From positions 1 to 64,000 of the forward strand of contig NZ_JAKZGS010000006.1 in assembly GCF_022549695.1 (NCBI RefSeq): a stretch of DNA of 64,000 nucleotides, written 5' to 3'. A program made the position numbers and the translations under genes. Origin of the DNA: Belliella calami. Its GTDB lineage: Bacteria > Bacteroidota > Bacteroidia > Cytophagales > Cyclobacteriaceae. Shown here one piece after another: positions 52,642-60,659 of the stretch (positions are counted from its first letter, which is position 1; the number at the start of each line of letters is the position of its first letter). The notes under the pieces are model-generated. The model had not been told where the DNA came from. It did not search any database and saw only the letters and a list, made by a program, of their open reading frames with translations.

Positions 52642-52668
52642 GTGGTATAAAAATTTAAAAGTGATAAT

Positions 52669-53193
52669 TTAGTCTTGCAAATCAAGCTTGATCTTTTGGT
52701 ACCTTGTCTGGATATCGCTACCTAGCTTATCGGCATTTTTCTCTAACCAATCCCAACTCTCTTTCGCTCCTTCTTCGATATCGGCAGCTGTCCTTTTAGC
52801 TCCTTTTTCGGCTTTGGAAGTATTCTGCTCCCACCACGTTTCTACATTGGTCATATGCATTTCCGCATCCGCTTCCCACTTTGCTGTTTTGTCATTGGCT
52901 TCAACTTTAGCTTCTTCATATTCTCTTTCCAATTCTCTCCAGTCCTCTTTGGCTTCCTCGCTTGCATCTGCGTATGCCATCTCAACATTACTTACCAATT
53001 GCGTGTACCTACGGTCTAGCGTTGCCCAATTGTGATTGGCTTCTCTTTCTACTGCAGTTTCAACACTGTCCACAAAACTTTCTAGATTTTTGATACTTTC
53101 AGTTTGTTCCTCTGTATTACCTTTAGGTTCACAAGAAACTACCAGGAATAAACCCATTCCCATTCCTAATAAAATTGCTTTAGTACGTTCCAT
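52669..53193 (-). CDS. Coiled-coil lipoprotein
   Basis: This is a 174-residue lipoprotein with lipobox ending at Cys21 (VVSC). The mature part is highly charged and almost wholly helical: SIKNLESFVDSVETAVEREANHNWATLDRRYTQLVSNVEMAYADA, then EEAKEDWRELEREYEEAKVEAND and repeated spaced Trp (W57, W84, W103, W117-118, W144 region). It has no enzyme motif. It resembles helical periplasmic stress lipoproteins found beside CsbD genes in Bacteroidota, a likeness based on composition and neighbourhood. It lies between the signalling genes and CsbD. Confidence 0.78.
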   Translation of the reverse strand: MERTKAILLGMGMGLFLVVSCEPKGNTEEQTESIKNLESFVDSVETAVEREANHNWATLDRRYTQLVSNVEMAYADASEEAKEDWRELEREYEEAKVEANDKTAKWEADAEMHMTNVETWWEQNTSKAEKGAKRTAADIEEGAKESWDWLEKNADKLGSDIQTRYQKIKLDLQD

Positions 53194-53701
53194 AATTAAG
53201 TATTGTTTTGTTTAATATTGTTTCTTTTTCTTCAAACAATAACAAACCTGATTCCAATAAAATAATTTTCAAATCAAGGGATACAAATAACATGTAAAAA
53301 TCTGATTATCAATACACTAAGCACAATACACATAAAATACCCGCAAAATTTTTCAGTGAGCCAATCGGTGAGAAAATTCCACATTCATAGGAATACCTAC
53401 CCCATTATAGACAACTAATGTTGTAATATTTAAATTAAAAATTATGAATGTTATATTTAATACAATTCTATTGCAAAAGATTTTGAAAAACCTATTTTTA
53501 ATCATTTTTTGGAAACCATTTCCCCAATACATGGTCTTAAATCCACATAGCTACTGCATTAAAATGTAGTACAGATGAGATTATAAATAAAAACCTTCAT
53601 TTTTGGTCAAATTGAAACGATTTTCAATATTCCATATGAAATGGTACGGATTGTGAAATAATACTTTTAAATAAATTACTAACCAACTAAATTATTTAAC
53701 T
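53194..53701. other. 508-bp intergenic region upstream of csbD
   Basis: This is the divergent promoter area of the coiled-coil lipoprotein and CsbD genes, unusually long and AT-rich. The longest ORF I see starts at 53443 and has about 41 codons with poor composition; I do not call it a gene. No repeat or clear promoter stands out. The length could reflect elaborate stress regulation. Confidence 0.5.
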
Positions 53702-53893
53702 ATGAGCGCTTTAGAAGATAAAATGAAAGGCAATTGGAATGAGATTAAAGGTAAACTCAAACAAAAATATGGCGAATTAACCGATGATGATTTGATTTAC
53801 GCAGAAGGTAAATCTGATGAAGTCCTTGGAAAGATTCAGAAAAAAACTGGAAAAACGAAAGAGGAAGTAAAAGGTTTTATCGACTCTTTATAA
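53702..53893 (+). CDS. CsbD-family stress protein
   Basis: This is a 63-residue soluble helical protein matching the CsbD family along its length: [24 protein letters not shown], then [25 protein letters not shown]. CsbD proteins rise under general stress in many bacteria, with unknown molecular function. It is monocistronic, with its own strong terminator 27 bases after the stop. Confidence 0.95.
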   Translation: MSALEDKMKGNWNEIKGKLKQKYGELTDDDLIYAEGKSDEVLGKIQKKTGKTKEEVKGFIDSL

Positions 53894-53919
53894 TCCTTGT
53901 AGTCTCCGATCTTATTAGT

Positions 53920-53946
53920 AAAAACCCGGTTTAAAACCGGGTTTTT
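53920..53946 (+). terminator. Intrinsic terminator of csbD
   Basis: AAAAACCCGGTTT and AAACCGGGTTTTT form a 13-bp stem with almost no loop, followed by TTTTTCTG. An A-run on the other side makes it usable from both directions. Confidence 0.95.
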
Positions 53947-54038
53947 CTGTTTGTGCCCAAATTTGATTTTCACATTGAAACAAAAAATTCTTTTTTCAAT
54001 AATTTTTACTGCTGTCTTTTAATGAATTAGGTACTGGA

Positions 54039-54064
54039 AACAATGAATTCACTCATTCATTGTT
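54039..54064 (-). terminator. Hairpin at the end of the PLP decarboxylase gene
   Basis: AACAATGAAT (54039-54048) and ATTCATTGTT (54055-54064) form a 10-bp perfect stem that touches the stop codon of the decarboxylase gene. The T-run after it on the minus strand is short (TTT), so termination is only likely. Confidence 0.45.
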
Positions 54065-55518
54065 CAGAACGCTCCTTTTTCACCCACCTCTTTCGACAAT
54101 TCAAAATCCCCATCTAGGGTAACCTTCCAAGAATCACTTTTCTCCACCACCAAATTTTTGGCAAGATCAAAAAGGTGTGCTTCACTTTCGTAAAAATGCA
54201 TCATGTATCCAGCTGTATTTACAAAGCAAACCAAATCACCAACTTGCGGATGTTGATTCAGGGAAATTTTTCTTTTCAGCAGAAGTTCTTGCTCCAAGCA
54301 ATAAGCCCCTACGAAATAGACCTCACAAGGGGAATTTTCAATAGTATTCTGTGGAAGGAAAATTGGATCTAGGAGAAAATCAGCACTGGAACTGAACATC
54401 TGAGTTCTATTCATCTCAAGCCCCACCAAAAGTCTTCCATGGGAATCCTTCTTTCGAAAAGCAACTTTGGCGATGGTAATCCCACATTGATCCAGCAATG
54501 ACCTACCTGGCTCAAGCCTAATTTCAATATCACGCACTATCAAATGGTCGGCTAAACTCATTCCTCCCTTATCCGATCCCAAAATTTTACCTATGAATTT
54601 TTCCTGATTCAAACCATTAAAATATGGGTAAACTTTTGGCTCACCCTTCAGCTCTCCATCCACATTGACCATTCCCAAAAGATCTTTTTGGAATGTTATC
54701 TCAGGATTTTCAGACTTGACACTTTTTCTCAAAGCTTGGTGAAATGTTTCCCATTCCTCAGAAGAAGTTAAATAATTCATCAAAATCCCTCCTCCAATAT
54801 CTATAAATGAGGTTTCAAACCCCGATTTTTTTAGAATATCGGCTACATCTATTGTTTGAGACAAGGCATCAGCTCGCTGTTCTGTGCTGTATCCATTCAA
54901 ATGAAAATGTAAACCATGATATTTGAAATGTTTGAATTTGCCGGATTCAGAAAGATTTTCAGAAATGAATGATACGATTTGATCTATATCAAAACCAAAT
55001 CGGGAATATAACTTTTCTCCATTATGCGAAAATCCACTTATTCGGAAACCAACTTTTAGCGACTTGTCCGTTTCCCCCAAAATTTGATTCAAAAGTTCGC
55101 ACTCATCCAAATTATCCAAAACTACAGGAATCTGATGCTCGACTACATAACTCAGAAGTGCCCTGTTTTTTACAGCAGCAGTCACAGTGATTCTTTCTGG
55201 ATCCAAACCGACCTCAATGCACTCCTTGATTTCGTTCAGACTAGCTGTGTCTACGCCAAATCCATATTCTTTTGATGCCCAAACAAAGCTCTTGCATTTG
55301 TTGGCTTTTCTGGCAAAAAATACGCTGTTTTTGACTCCATATTGATTAAAAACCTGATCAAACCTTTTGAAATTCAGTTTGAAAGACTCCAAATTCAGGA
55401 GATTGATTGGTGAGCCATATTGCTCAATCCATTTATTAGGAAGATTCAGTTCTCCGGTGATGTCCTTGATCCAAGGTTGGGTTATTGGTGTCAGTTTTGG
55501 TAAGGTTGAAGTTGACAT
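54064..55518 (-). CDS. PLP-dependent decarboxylase, Y4yA-like
   Basis: This fold-type III PLP enzyme has about 484 residues and is related to diaminopimelate/ornithine decarboxylases. The PLP lysine is K71 in FFARKANK, followed by GFGVDTASLNEIKECIEVG, ITVTAAVKNRALLSYVVEH, the HFHLNGYS loop, FIDIGGGILMNYL, RDIEIRLEPGRSLLDQCG and the C-terminal GAYCLEQELLLKRK and NTAGYMMHFYESEAH. It fits the Y4yA-like branch found near siderophore-type genes. An ATG at 55584 would lengthen it by 22 residues; 55518 is preferred, but even so its first 27 codons overlap the upstream gene. The substrate is probably the product of that pathway. Confidence 0.85.
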   Translation of the reverse strand: MSTSTLPKLTPITQPWIKDITGELNLPNKWIEQYGSPINLLNLESFKLNFKRFDQVFNQYGVKNSVFFARKANKCKSFVWASKEYGFGVDTASLNEIKECIEVGLDPERITVTAAVKNRALLSYVVEHQIPVVLDNLDECELLNQILGETDKSLKVGFRISGFSHNGEKLYSRFGFDIDQIVSFISENLSESGKFKHFKYHGLHFHLNGYSTEQRADALSQTIDVADILKKSGFETSFIDIGGGILMNYLTSSEEWETFHQALRKSVKSENPEITFQKDLLGMVNVDGELKGEPKVYPYFNGLNQEKFIGKILGSDKGGMSLADHLIVRDIEIRLEPGRSLLDQCGITIAKVAFRKKDSHGRLLVGLEMNRTQMFSSSADFLLDPIFLPQNTIENSPCEVYFVGAYCLEQELLLKRKISLNQHPQVGDLVCFVNTAGYMMHFYESEAHLFDLAKNLVVEKSDSWKVTLDGDFELSKEVGEKGAF

Positions 55519-57349
55519 AATTATCAATAATTTGTTTTGTCCAAGGTGAAAGAAAGTTATTGTTTGACCTAGAAAGGCTTTCATTGTCTAGCGTCCAGCC
55601 TTCAGTAGGAGTTCCATACATGCAAATATGCTTTTGTTGCAACAATCTGCCATCAGTACCAATTTCCAAGCATCCAGTTTGGTATTCTCCATTGGTGAAA
55701 AATCCCACACCCATTTCCTTGACTAGATTTCTGATGTATTCTGGCTGAGATGCCAAGCCTACAGATTTGGGTATTCTAGCATCGATCAATGCACTGATGA
55801 TTTTCGAATGAGGAATCTTTTGATTACTCAATTTAGCATAGAGATACTGATTTTGGATAGAAACTTTTGGATTGGCTGCCAAGTCAAAATTCAAAATCCC
55901 TACTTCAGATAAAGCGAGGATTTTTTCCATGTTTTCCTTCGGCGGACCGTAAGCCACTCGCTGGAATTTACCAAAATAGTTTTGGTCAAAATATCGCTGA
56001 CTTTCCCCAGTCATTCTCCCAAAAGAGTAGATTCGGTTGAAAATCGGATAAATCTCTCTCCACAAAGAGGACATTAAAATTTTAGCATGGTGAAGTTTGC
56101 AAAATCGCTCCGGAAAGATCGTTTCATGTAAATAATCAACAACCCCTAGATGTTGATTATCTATCGGTAAATTTGGTGACAAAAATGTTTCCAAATCAAA
56201 GGAGTCAAAATCAGGATAAAATTCAATAATCCAAGATTCCAGCTCTTCCAAAGTCTTTCCAGACCAGTCGGATAGTCCATTTTCCCAACTCAATAGTTTG
56301 TATATATACTGATACCTGTACTCTTGTTGTAGCAGAGGAAGTAACTGACTTTGAAAATCGAGTTTAGCGTCGGTTTCCAGTAATTCTCTTACAGCTTTTT
56401 CTGTGAAAAATCTCAAAGAAAAATCATCCCCTCGCAAATCTTCATGGCGGGCAATCATTGGTAAACCTGTTCTAGAAAAGGCCAAAATCTCATGTGGCCC
56501 TCTTCCCGAAGACCTATATATCAACTTTCCATTGCATCTTTTGAAGCAGCCACCTTTACCCTCAGTCATTGTCAACACTGCATCTACAAACGTCAAACCC
56601 ATTCCTTTTACCGCAACTGTCAGCCCTGCAAAATTCTGTTCGCGAAGATCTTGAATCGGATAGACTGATTGTAGAATAATCGGTGGACATAGGTTTAGGC
56701 TGTTAATAGGACTTTGCACTTTCACCTTCTCTTCGAAACTATAGGAATGTCCTGTGCAGCATATCACTTCAGAGAAAAAACACTTCATACCACCCTTTGT
56801 GTTTATCAGTACATTGTCTGATTCTTGGGAAATAGAATTTACCTCATCCATGATCAAATGCAACCTGATATTAGAGGGAAGTGCTTCGATGACCCTACTC
56901 AAACAAAATTGGAGATAAATTCCCGTCAAAGACCTTGAACAATAATCTGAAGGATCAACTTCCACCTCAGAATTCAATTTGAACCTTTGAAGAAAAGTCA
57001 AAAGATCTGGTCTGTCATTGACTAACTGATCATCTTCCTTTGTCCAGAAGTCAACTTTTCCGAGATGATAGTTCATCAGAAGAAAATCAGGTTGCTCCGT
57101 TTGGTAATTTGGTCCTGATGCAAAATCGGGCGTTTTGTTAAAGCAAACGATATCTAAAGGTTTACCAGGACAGTTCCTCTCCCACCTACTCGCCAGGCGT
57201 TCTATGGAATAAGCTCCTTTTGGGCCTCCACCAACAATTGCAACACGGAAATTGGATTCCGGAAGATAATCATTGTTTGCAAAAACAGCCAAAACAGCCC
57301 TATTTTGGCTCCTGATATCAATTATATTGCTTGAGTTCCACAGCTTCAT
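55436..57349 (-). CDS. FAD/NAD(P)-binding protein of amino-acid pathway
   Basis: This 637-residue soluble protein opens with a Rossmann dinucleotide motif VAIVGGGPKGAYSIERLA (about residues 34-51) and matches the FAD/NAD(P)-binding_9 type (FASGPNYQTEQPDFLLMN, CCTGHSYS, a second GMGLTFVDAVLTMTEGKGG motif and FSRTGLPMIARHE). The conserved part ends near LSPWTKQIIDNY, with a tail of about 30 residues lying in the overlap with the decarboxylase gene. It begins inside the last 32 bases of the SbnA-like gene, so the three genes are translationally linked. It probably oxidises or reduces the intermediate; the exact reaction is unknown. Confidence 0.82.
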   Translation of the reverse strand: MKLWNSSNIIDIRSQNRAVLAVFANNDYLPESNFRVAIVGGGPKGAYSIERLASRWERNCPGKPLDIVCFNKTPDFASGPNYQTEQPDFLLMNYHLGKVDFWTKEDDQLVNDRPDLLTFLQRFKLNSEVEVDPSDYCSRSLTGIYLQFCLSRVIEALPSNIRLHLIMDEVNSISQESDNVLINTKGGMKCFFSEVICCTGHSYSFEEKVKVQSPINSLNLCPPIILQSVYPIQDLREQNFAGLTVAVKGMGLTFVDAVLTMTEGKGGCFKRCNGKLIYRSSGRGPHEILAFSRTGLPMIARHEDLRGDDFSLRFFTEKAVRELLETDAKLDFQSQLLPLLQQEYRYQYIYKLLSWENGLSDWSGKTLEELESWIIEFYPDFDSFDLETFLSPNLPIDNQHLGVVDYLHETIFPERFCKLHHAKILMSSLWREIYPIFNRIYSFGRMTGESQRYFDQNYFGKFQRVAYGPPKENMEKILALSEVGILNFDLAANPKVSIQNQYLYAKLSNQKIPHSKIISALIDARIPKSVGLASQPEYIRNLVKEMGVGFFTNGEYQTGCLEIGTDGRLLQQKHICMYGTPTEGWTLDNESLSRSNNNFLSPWTKQIIDNYVNFNLTKTDTNNPTLDQGHHRRTESS

Positions 57350-58364
57350 CTACATTTCTGTTTATCAGTTCCAAGATTTCAATTCCCAAAGTTTCCTTGA
57401 TCCAAGCATCAGAATAGATCGTATCCAAATACCTTTCCCCTCTATCACAAATGATGATTACAGCTTTTTCATTTGGTTTCATTTCTAGCTTTTCTACAGC
57501 TGAGACCAGGGCTCCTGTCGATCCACCCGCCAGGATAGCTTCGTGTTTCAAGAGCTTTTTGCAACCTATTATACTCTCCCATTCTTTCATCCACATGGGT
57601 GATTGCAACAAATCTTCTTTCAACAAAGTAGAAGTCTTGGATGCCCCAAATCCTGGAATAACTCTTTTTTCAGGTTTTCCCCCAAAAATAACGCTACCAA
57701 AAGCATCAACAGGGATGATTTTCATTCTTTTTGAAAATTGATCATTGTATTCAGCGAATCCCATTAGGGTACCGCATGTACTTGTAGCAGCCAAAATATA
57801 ATCAGGGCAACCGCCTAATTGGTTGACGATTTCCTCCGCTGTTTGATGGTGGGTCAGTGGGTTGAGTGGGTTTTCATATTGTTGTGTCCAGAATGCGTTT
57901 TGATTTTCCTTCAAAATCTCCTGAACTCGATTGATCCTCGTCCCTAGGTATGAACCAGACTCATCAGCCTGCTCCACCATTTCAATATTTGCTCCGTAGG
58001 CAGTCAATAATTTCAAGGTTTGCATATTGATATATGGATCCACAACCAATTTCAATTTCAAACCATGGAAAAGGCAAATTTGAGCGAGTCCAACCCCCAT
58101 ATTTCCAGAAGTGCTCTCGACAATCAGCGTTTCATGGTTTATTATACCAAGCTTAAGGGATTCTTCTACAATGAATTTTGCAGTCCTGTCCTTTATACTT
58201 CCGGCAGGGTTCATCAACTCCAATTTTCCGTACACTTGCTTATCTGGAAAAAGCTTCGCCAACCGAAGAAGTCCAGTATTCCCAATCAAGGAAGTAATTC
58301 CTTGATCTTGTTGATCACTATAAATTTGATGATCCAAAATTCTATTTTCTGAGGAAAGTATCAT
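57318..58364 (-). CDS. SbnA-like PLP-dependent beta-replacing synthase
   Basis: This is a 348-residue fold-type II PLP enzyme of the cysteine synthase class, with the PLP lysine K58 in NPAGSIKDR, substrate loop ESTSGNMG, phosphate-binding AATSTCGTLMG, and VDAFGSVIFGGKPEKRVIPGFGAS, a stretch typical of SbnA. SbnA joins O-phosphoserine and glutamate on the way to L-2,3-diaminopropionate for staphyloferrin B. SbnB, its usual dehydrogenase partner, is absent; an FAD/NAD(P) protein and a PLP decarboxylase follow instead. It heads the three-gene operon. An ordinary cysteine synthase is less likely given the context. Confidence 0.85.
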   Translation of the reverse strand: MILSSENRILDHQIYSDQQDQGITSLIGNTGLLRLAKLFPDKQVYGKLELMNPAGSIKDRTAKFIVEESLKLGIINHETLIVESTSGNMGVGLAQICLFHGLKLKLVVDPYINMQTLKLLTAYGANIEMVEQADESGSYLGTRINRVQEILKENQNAFWTQQYENPLNPLTHHQTAEEIVNQLGGCPDYILAATSTCGTLMGFAEYNDQFSKRMKIIPVDAFGSVIFGGKPEKRVIPGFGASKTSTLLKEDLLQSPMWMKEWESIIGCKKLLKHEAILAGGSTGALVSAVEKLEMKPNEKAVIIICDRGERYLDTIYSDAWIKETLGIEILELINRNVDEAVELKQYN

Positions 58365-58383
58365 TGGCTAGATTGGTTTTTAT

Positions 58384-58589
58384 TTTGTGGTTAAATGTTT
58401 GTGGTTATCCATTTTCATGCACGTAGCCAAACAATGGATTGCTGGATGAACAATTTGTGGCTCTGTTGCCTATGGACTATTTTCTACGCCACGGCGTACA
58501 AGTCGATGAGGAATATCCCTAATTTTCAAAGCGACTTCTTAGGTTACTTGCAACATTGTGGATACTCATACTACTGTTTGTGGTTAAAT
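58384..58589 (-). mobile_element. MITE-like element, copy 2 (inverted)
   Basis: Read on the minus strand, 58576-58397 aligns with the element at 18573-18720: GAGTATCC-CAATGTTGCA at one end and TTGTTTGGCTACGTGCA near the other, with diverged middles. It is flanked by the direct repeat TTTGTGGTTAAAT (58384-58396 and 58577-58589). An alternative 12-bp repeat TGTTTGTGGTTA (58396-58407, 58575-58586) makes the exact borders uncertain. It lies between the SDR stop and the SbnA-like gene start. No ORF is seen inside. Confidence 0.68.
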
Positions 58590-59437
58590 TAACTACCAAC
58601 AATCTCTCCTCCATTGATGTGTAGTACTTGACCAGTCATATAACTACTATCGGCCGATCCAAGAAATACATAAGCAGGCCCTACTTCCGAAGGCTGCCCT
58701 GCACGCTTCATAGGCGTATCTTTACCAAAATCTGAAACACCATCAAATGTGGCAACGATCAAAGGCGTCCAAATTGGACCAGGAGCTACAGCATTGACAC
58801 GGATTCCTTTCTCAGCCAAATTCTTCGCCAGTGATCTGGTAAAAGAAACTATAGCTCCTTTGGTACTTGCATAATCAATCAAATGGTCGCTTCCACGATA
58901 AGCTGTCACAGAAGTGGTATTGATGATCGCATCACCTTCTCCCATATATGGCAGAAACTCTTGCGCTAAGTAAAAAAATGAATAAATATTCGTCTCAAAA
59001 GTCTCTTTTAATTGGCTTTCATCGATTTCCTCTATAGAATCCTTTGGATGCTGAACTGCAGCATTATTCACCAATACATTTACATTTCCAAAAGAATCAA
59101 CTATATCTTTGGCGGCAGATTGACAGAAAGCTTTGTCCCTGATATCCCCTTTGATAAGCATACAGGTAGTCCCTTCTTTCTCTACCATCGTTTTGGTATC
59201 TTCAGCATCATTATCCTCACTTAGATACATGATGGCAATATTCGCCCCTTCTCTAGCCATATGGACTGCTGCACTTCGACCTATTCCGCTATCACCACCA
59301 GTGATTACTACATTTTTGCCTTTCAGCTTTCCACTGCCCCAATACTCGTCTCTAATGACCTCCGGTTCGGGATTCATTTTAGCTTCCTTTCCCGGCAATT
59401 GTTGGCTTTGTTCTGGAAATATTCTTGGATGATTCAT
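58589..59437 (-). CDS. Short-chain dehydrogenase/reductase (YghA-like)
   Basis: This is a 282-residue NAD(P)-dependent SDR. An N-terminal extension (HPRIFPEQSQQLPGKEAKMNPEP) typical of the YghA/GSP39 group precedes the cofactor motif VITGGDSGIGRSAA. NNAAVQ, the catalytic Ser in NTTSV, the Y-x-x-x-K in DYASTKGA and PGPIWTPL follow in order, then GQPSEVGPAYVFLGSADSSYMTGQVLHINGG. Substrate is unknown; this group is often stress- or desiccation-induced. It sits alone with a hairpin in its leader. Its stop codon touches a repeat flanking the MITE-like element. Confidence 0.93.
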   Translation of the reverse strand: MNHPRIFPEQSQQLPGKEAKMNPEPEVIRDEYWGSGKLKGKNVVITGGDSGIGRSAAVHMAREGANIAIMYLSEDNDAEDTKTMVEKEGTTCMLIKGDIRDKAFCQSAAKDIVDSFGNVNVLVNNAAVQHPKDSIEEIDESQLKETFETNIYSFFYLAQEFLPYMGEGDAIINTTSVTAYRGSDHLIDYASTKGAIVSFTRSLAKNLAEKGIRVNAVAPGPIWTPLIVATFDGVSDFGKDTPMKRAGQPSEVGPAYVFLGSADSSYMTGQVLHINGGEIVGS

Positions 59438-59458
59438 ATTCGTTTTTGTTTTTTAAAC

Positions 59459-59491
59459 CCATCCCACTTCCCTTTTAGAGGAAGGGGATGG
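59459..59491 (-). other. Leader hairpin upstream of the SDR gene
   Basis: CCATCCCACTTCC (59459-59471) and GGAAGGGGATGG (59480-59491) form an imperfect stem about 22 bases before the SDR start codon on the minus strand. No T-run follows, so it is more likely an RNA structure in the leader, or an operator. The remaining gap to 59660 shows no gene. Confidence 0.4.
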
Positions 59492-59660
59492 ACTTGGTCA
59501 TCGTGGTAAATGTTTTTATAATTGAGCTTAAGAATTAAAAAAACTATCCTCAATTACAGATTGAAAAAATTACAAAAACTACTCCAATAATCTTATAAAA
59601 TTCTGAAAATGGTTAATTATGTAAATAAAAAATTTATTTATATAAAAATAAACTTACTGG

Positions 59661-60659
59661 TTATTTTTCTAAAAGTTTTAACAAAAGCTTTTCTGATTTA
59701 TCAAGAGAAGTTGGGGAATTTGTTTCCCGAAATGGGTTTCTCTGTGGGAATTCTCCAATGTCCACCTTGTTGAGAATTACCGGATGGATATAATAGCCTT
59801 TGCAGATGGTAGGAGTATTTCCAAGCTCATCAGCTACCATCCTGACAAGTACAGTTTCAAGCTTTTTCTTAGAAAACTCTTTTTGGTGATCTATAGCTTC
59901 TGGAAAAAGCTCAATGGCAAGTCGACTTCCCACCCATGTCCTGAAATCCTTGCAGGTAAACTCATTTCCCATGTTTTCCTGTATGTACTCTTGGACATCA
60001 TGGCTGTCCACTTTGTTGACATCACCAGCTTCATCTACATATTTAAACAGCTCATAACCTGGCAATTCAGCAACTTTTTTGATATGTCTAATGATTGCCT
60101 TGTCTTCAATGGTCACCTCTCGCTCTTTGTTGCTTTTCCCTTTAAATGAAAGAGAAAGCGTATTTCCTTCCACCTCCATATGTTTTCTCCGGAGTGTCGT
60201 AAGGCCATAGGTCTTATTCTCCTTTTCATACAACTTATTTCCAATCCGAATGCCTGTCTCATCAAGTATCGTTACCATCAAAGCCAAAATTTTTCCTTTC
60301 GTCCAATTTCTGGCTTTGAGATCTTTTTGGGCTTTTTTCCTGAGTTTTGGAAGCGCTTTCCCAAATTTTGACATTCGTTCAAATTTTTCTTCCTGCCGTT
60401 TTTTTTCCCATTCCGAATGGTAGATATATTGCTTTCTGCCTTTCAAATCCCTGCCAGTAGCTTGAATATGACCATCATCAAACCTACAGATGCTGACATC
60501 AGTCCACATGGGAGGAATTACCAAGTTTTTGATACGGCTTAGCTTTTTTTTATCAGCTATCTTCTCTCCATTTTCATTGAGATATGCAAAACCCCTTCCT
60601 CTCTTTACCCGCTTGAAGCAAAGAGCGTCTTCTTCGATATATCTATATTTTGATTTCAT
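59661..60659 (-). CDS. DNA topoisomerase IB (poxvirus-type)
   Basis: This is a 332-residue type IB topoisomerase, the size of bacterial enzymes. It has an N-terminal clamp with GRGFAYLNENGEKI, then IPPMWTDVSICRFDDGHIQATGRDLKGRKQYIYH. The catalytic domain has DETGIRIGN, TYGLTTLRRKHM, FKGKSNKER, KDFRTWVGSRLA and the active Tyr in CKGYYIHP. It relaxes supercoils by a 3'-phosphotyrosine nick. Its start overlaps the stop of the GH13 gene by 4 bases (ATGA), an odd pairing. It is possibly part of a stress response. Confidence 0.95.
   Translation of the reverse strand: MKSKYRYIEEDALCFKRVKRGRGFAYLNENGEKIADKKKLSRIKNLVIPPMWTDVSICRFDDGHIQATGRDLKGRKQYIYHSEWEKKRQEEKFERMSKFGKALPKLRKKAQKDLKARNWTKGKILALMVTILDETGIRIGNKLYEKENKTYGLTTLRRKHMEVEGNTLSLSFKGKSNKEREVTIEDKAIIRHIKKVAELPGYELFKYVDEAGDVNKVDSHDVQEYIQENMGNEFTCKDFRTWVGSRLAIELFPEAIDHQKEFSKKKLETVLVRMVADELGNTPTICKGYYIHPVILNKVDIGEFPQRNPFRETNSPTSLDKSEKLLLKLLEK

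Noticed and set aside
53443-53570. ~41-codon ORF upstream of csbD
   Set aside because: Low-complexity composition with no motif or leader; probably chance in AT-rich DNA.
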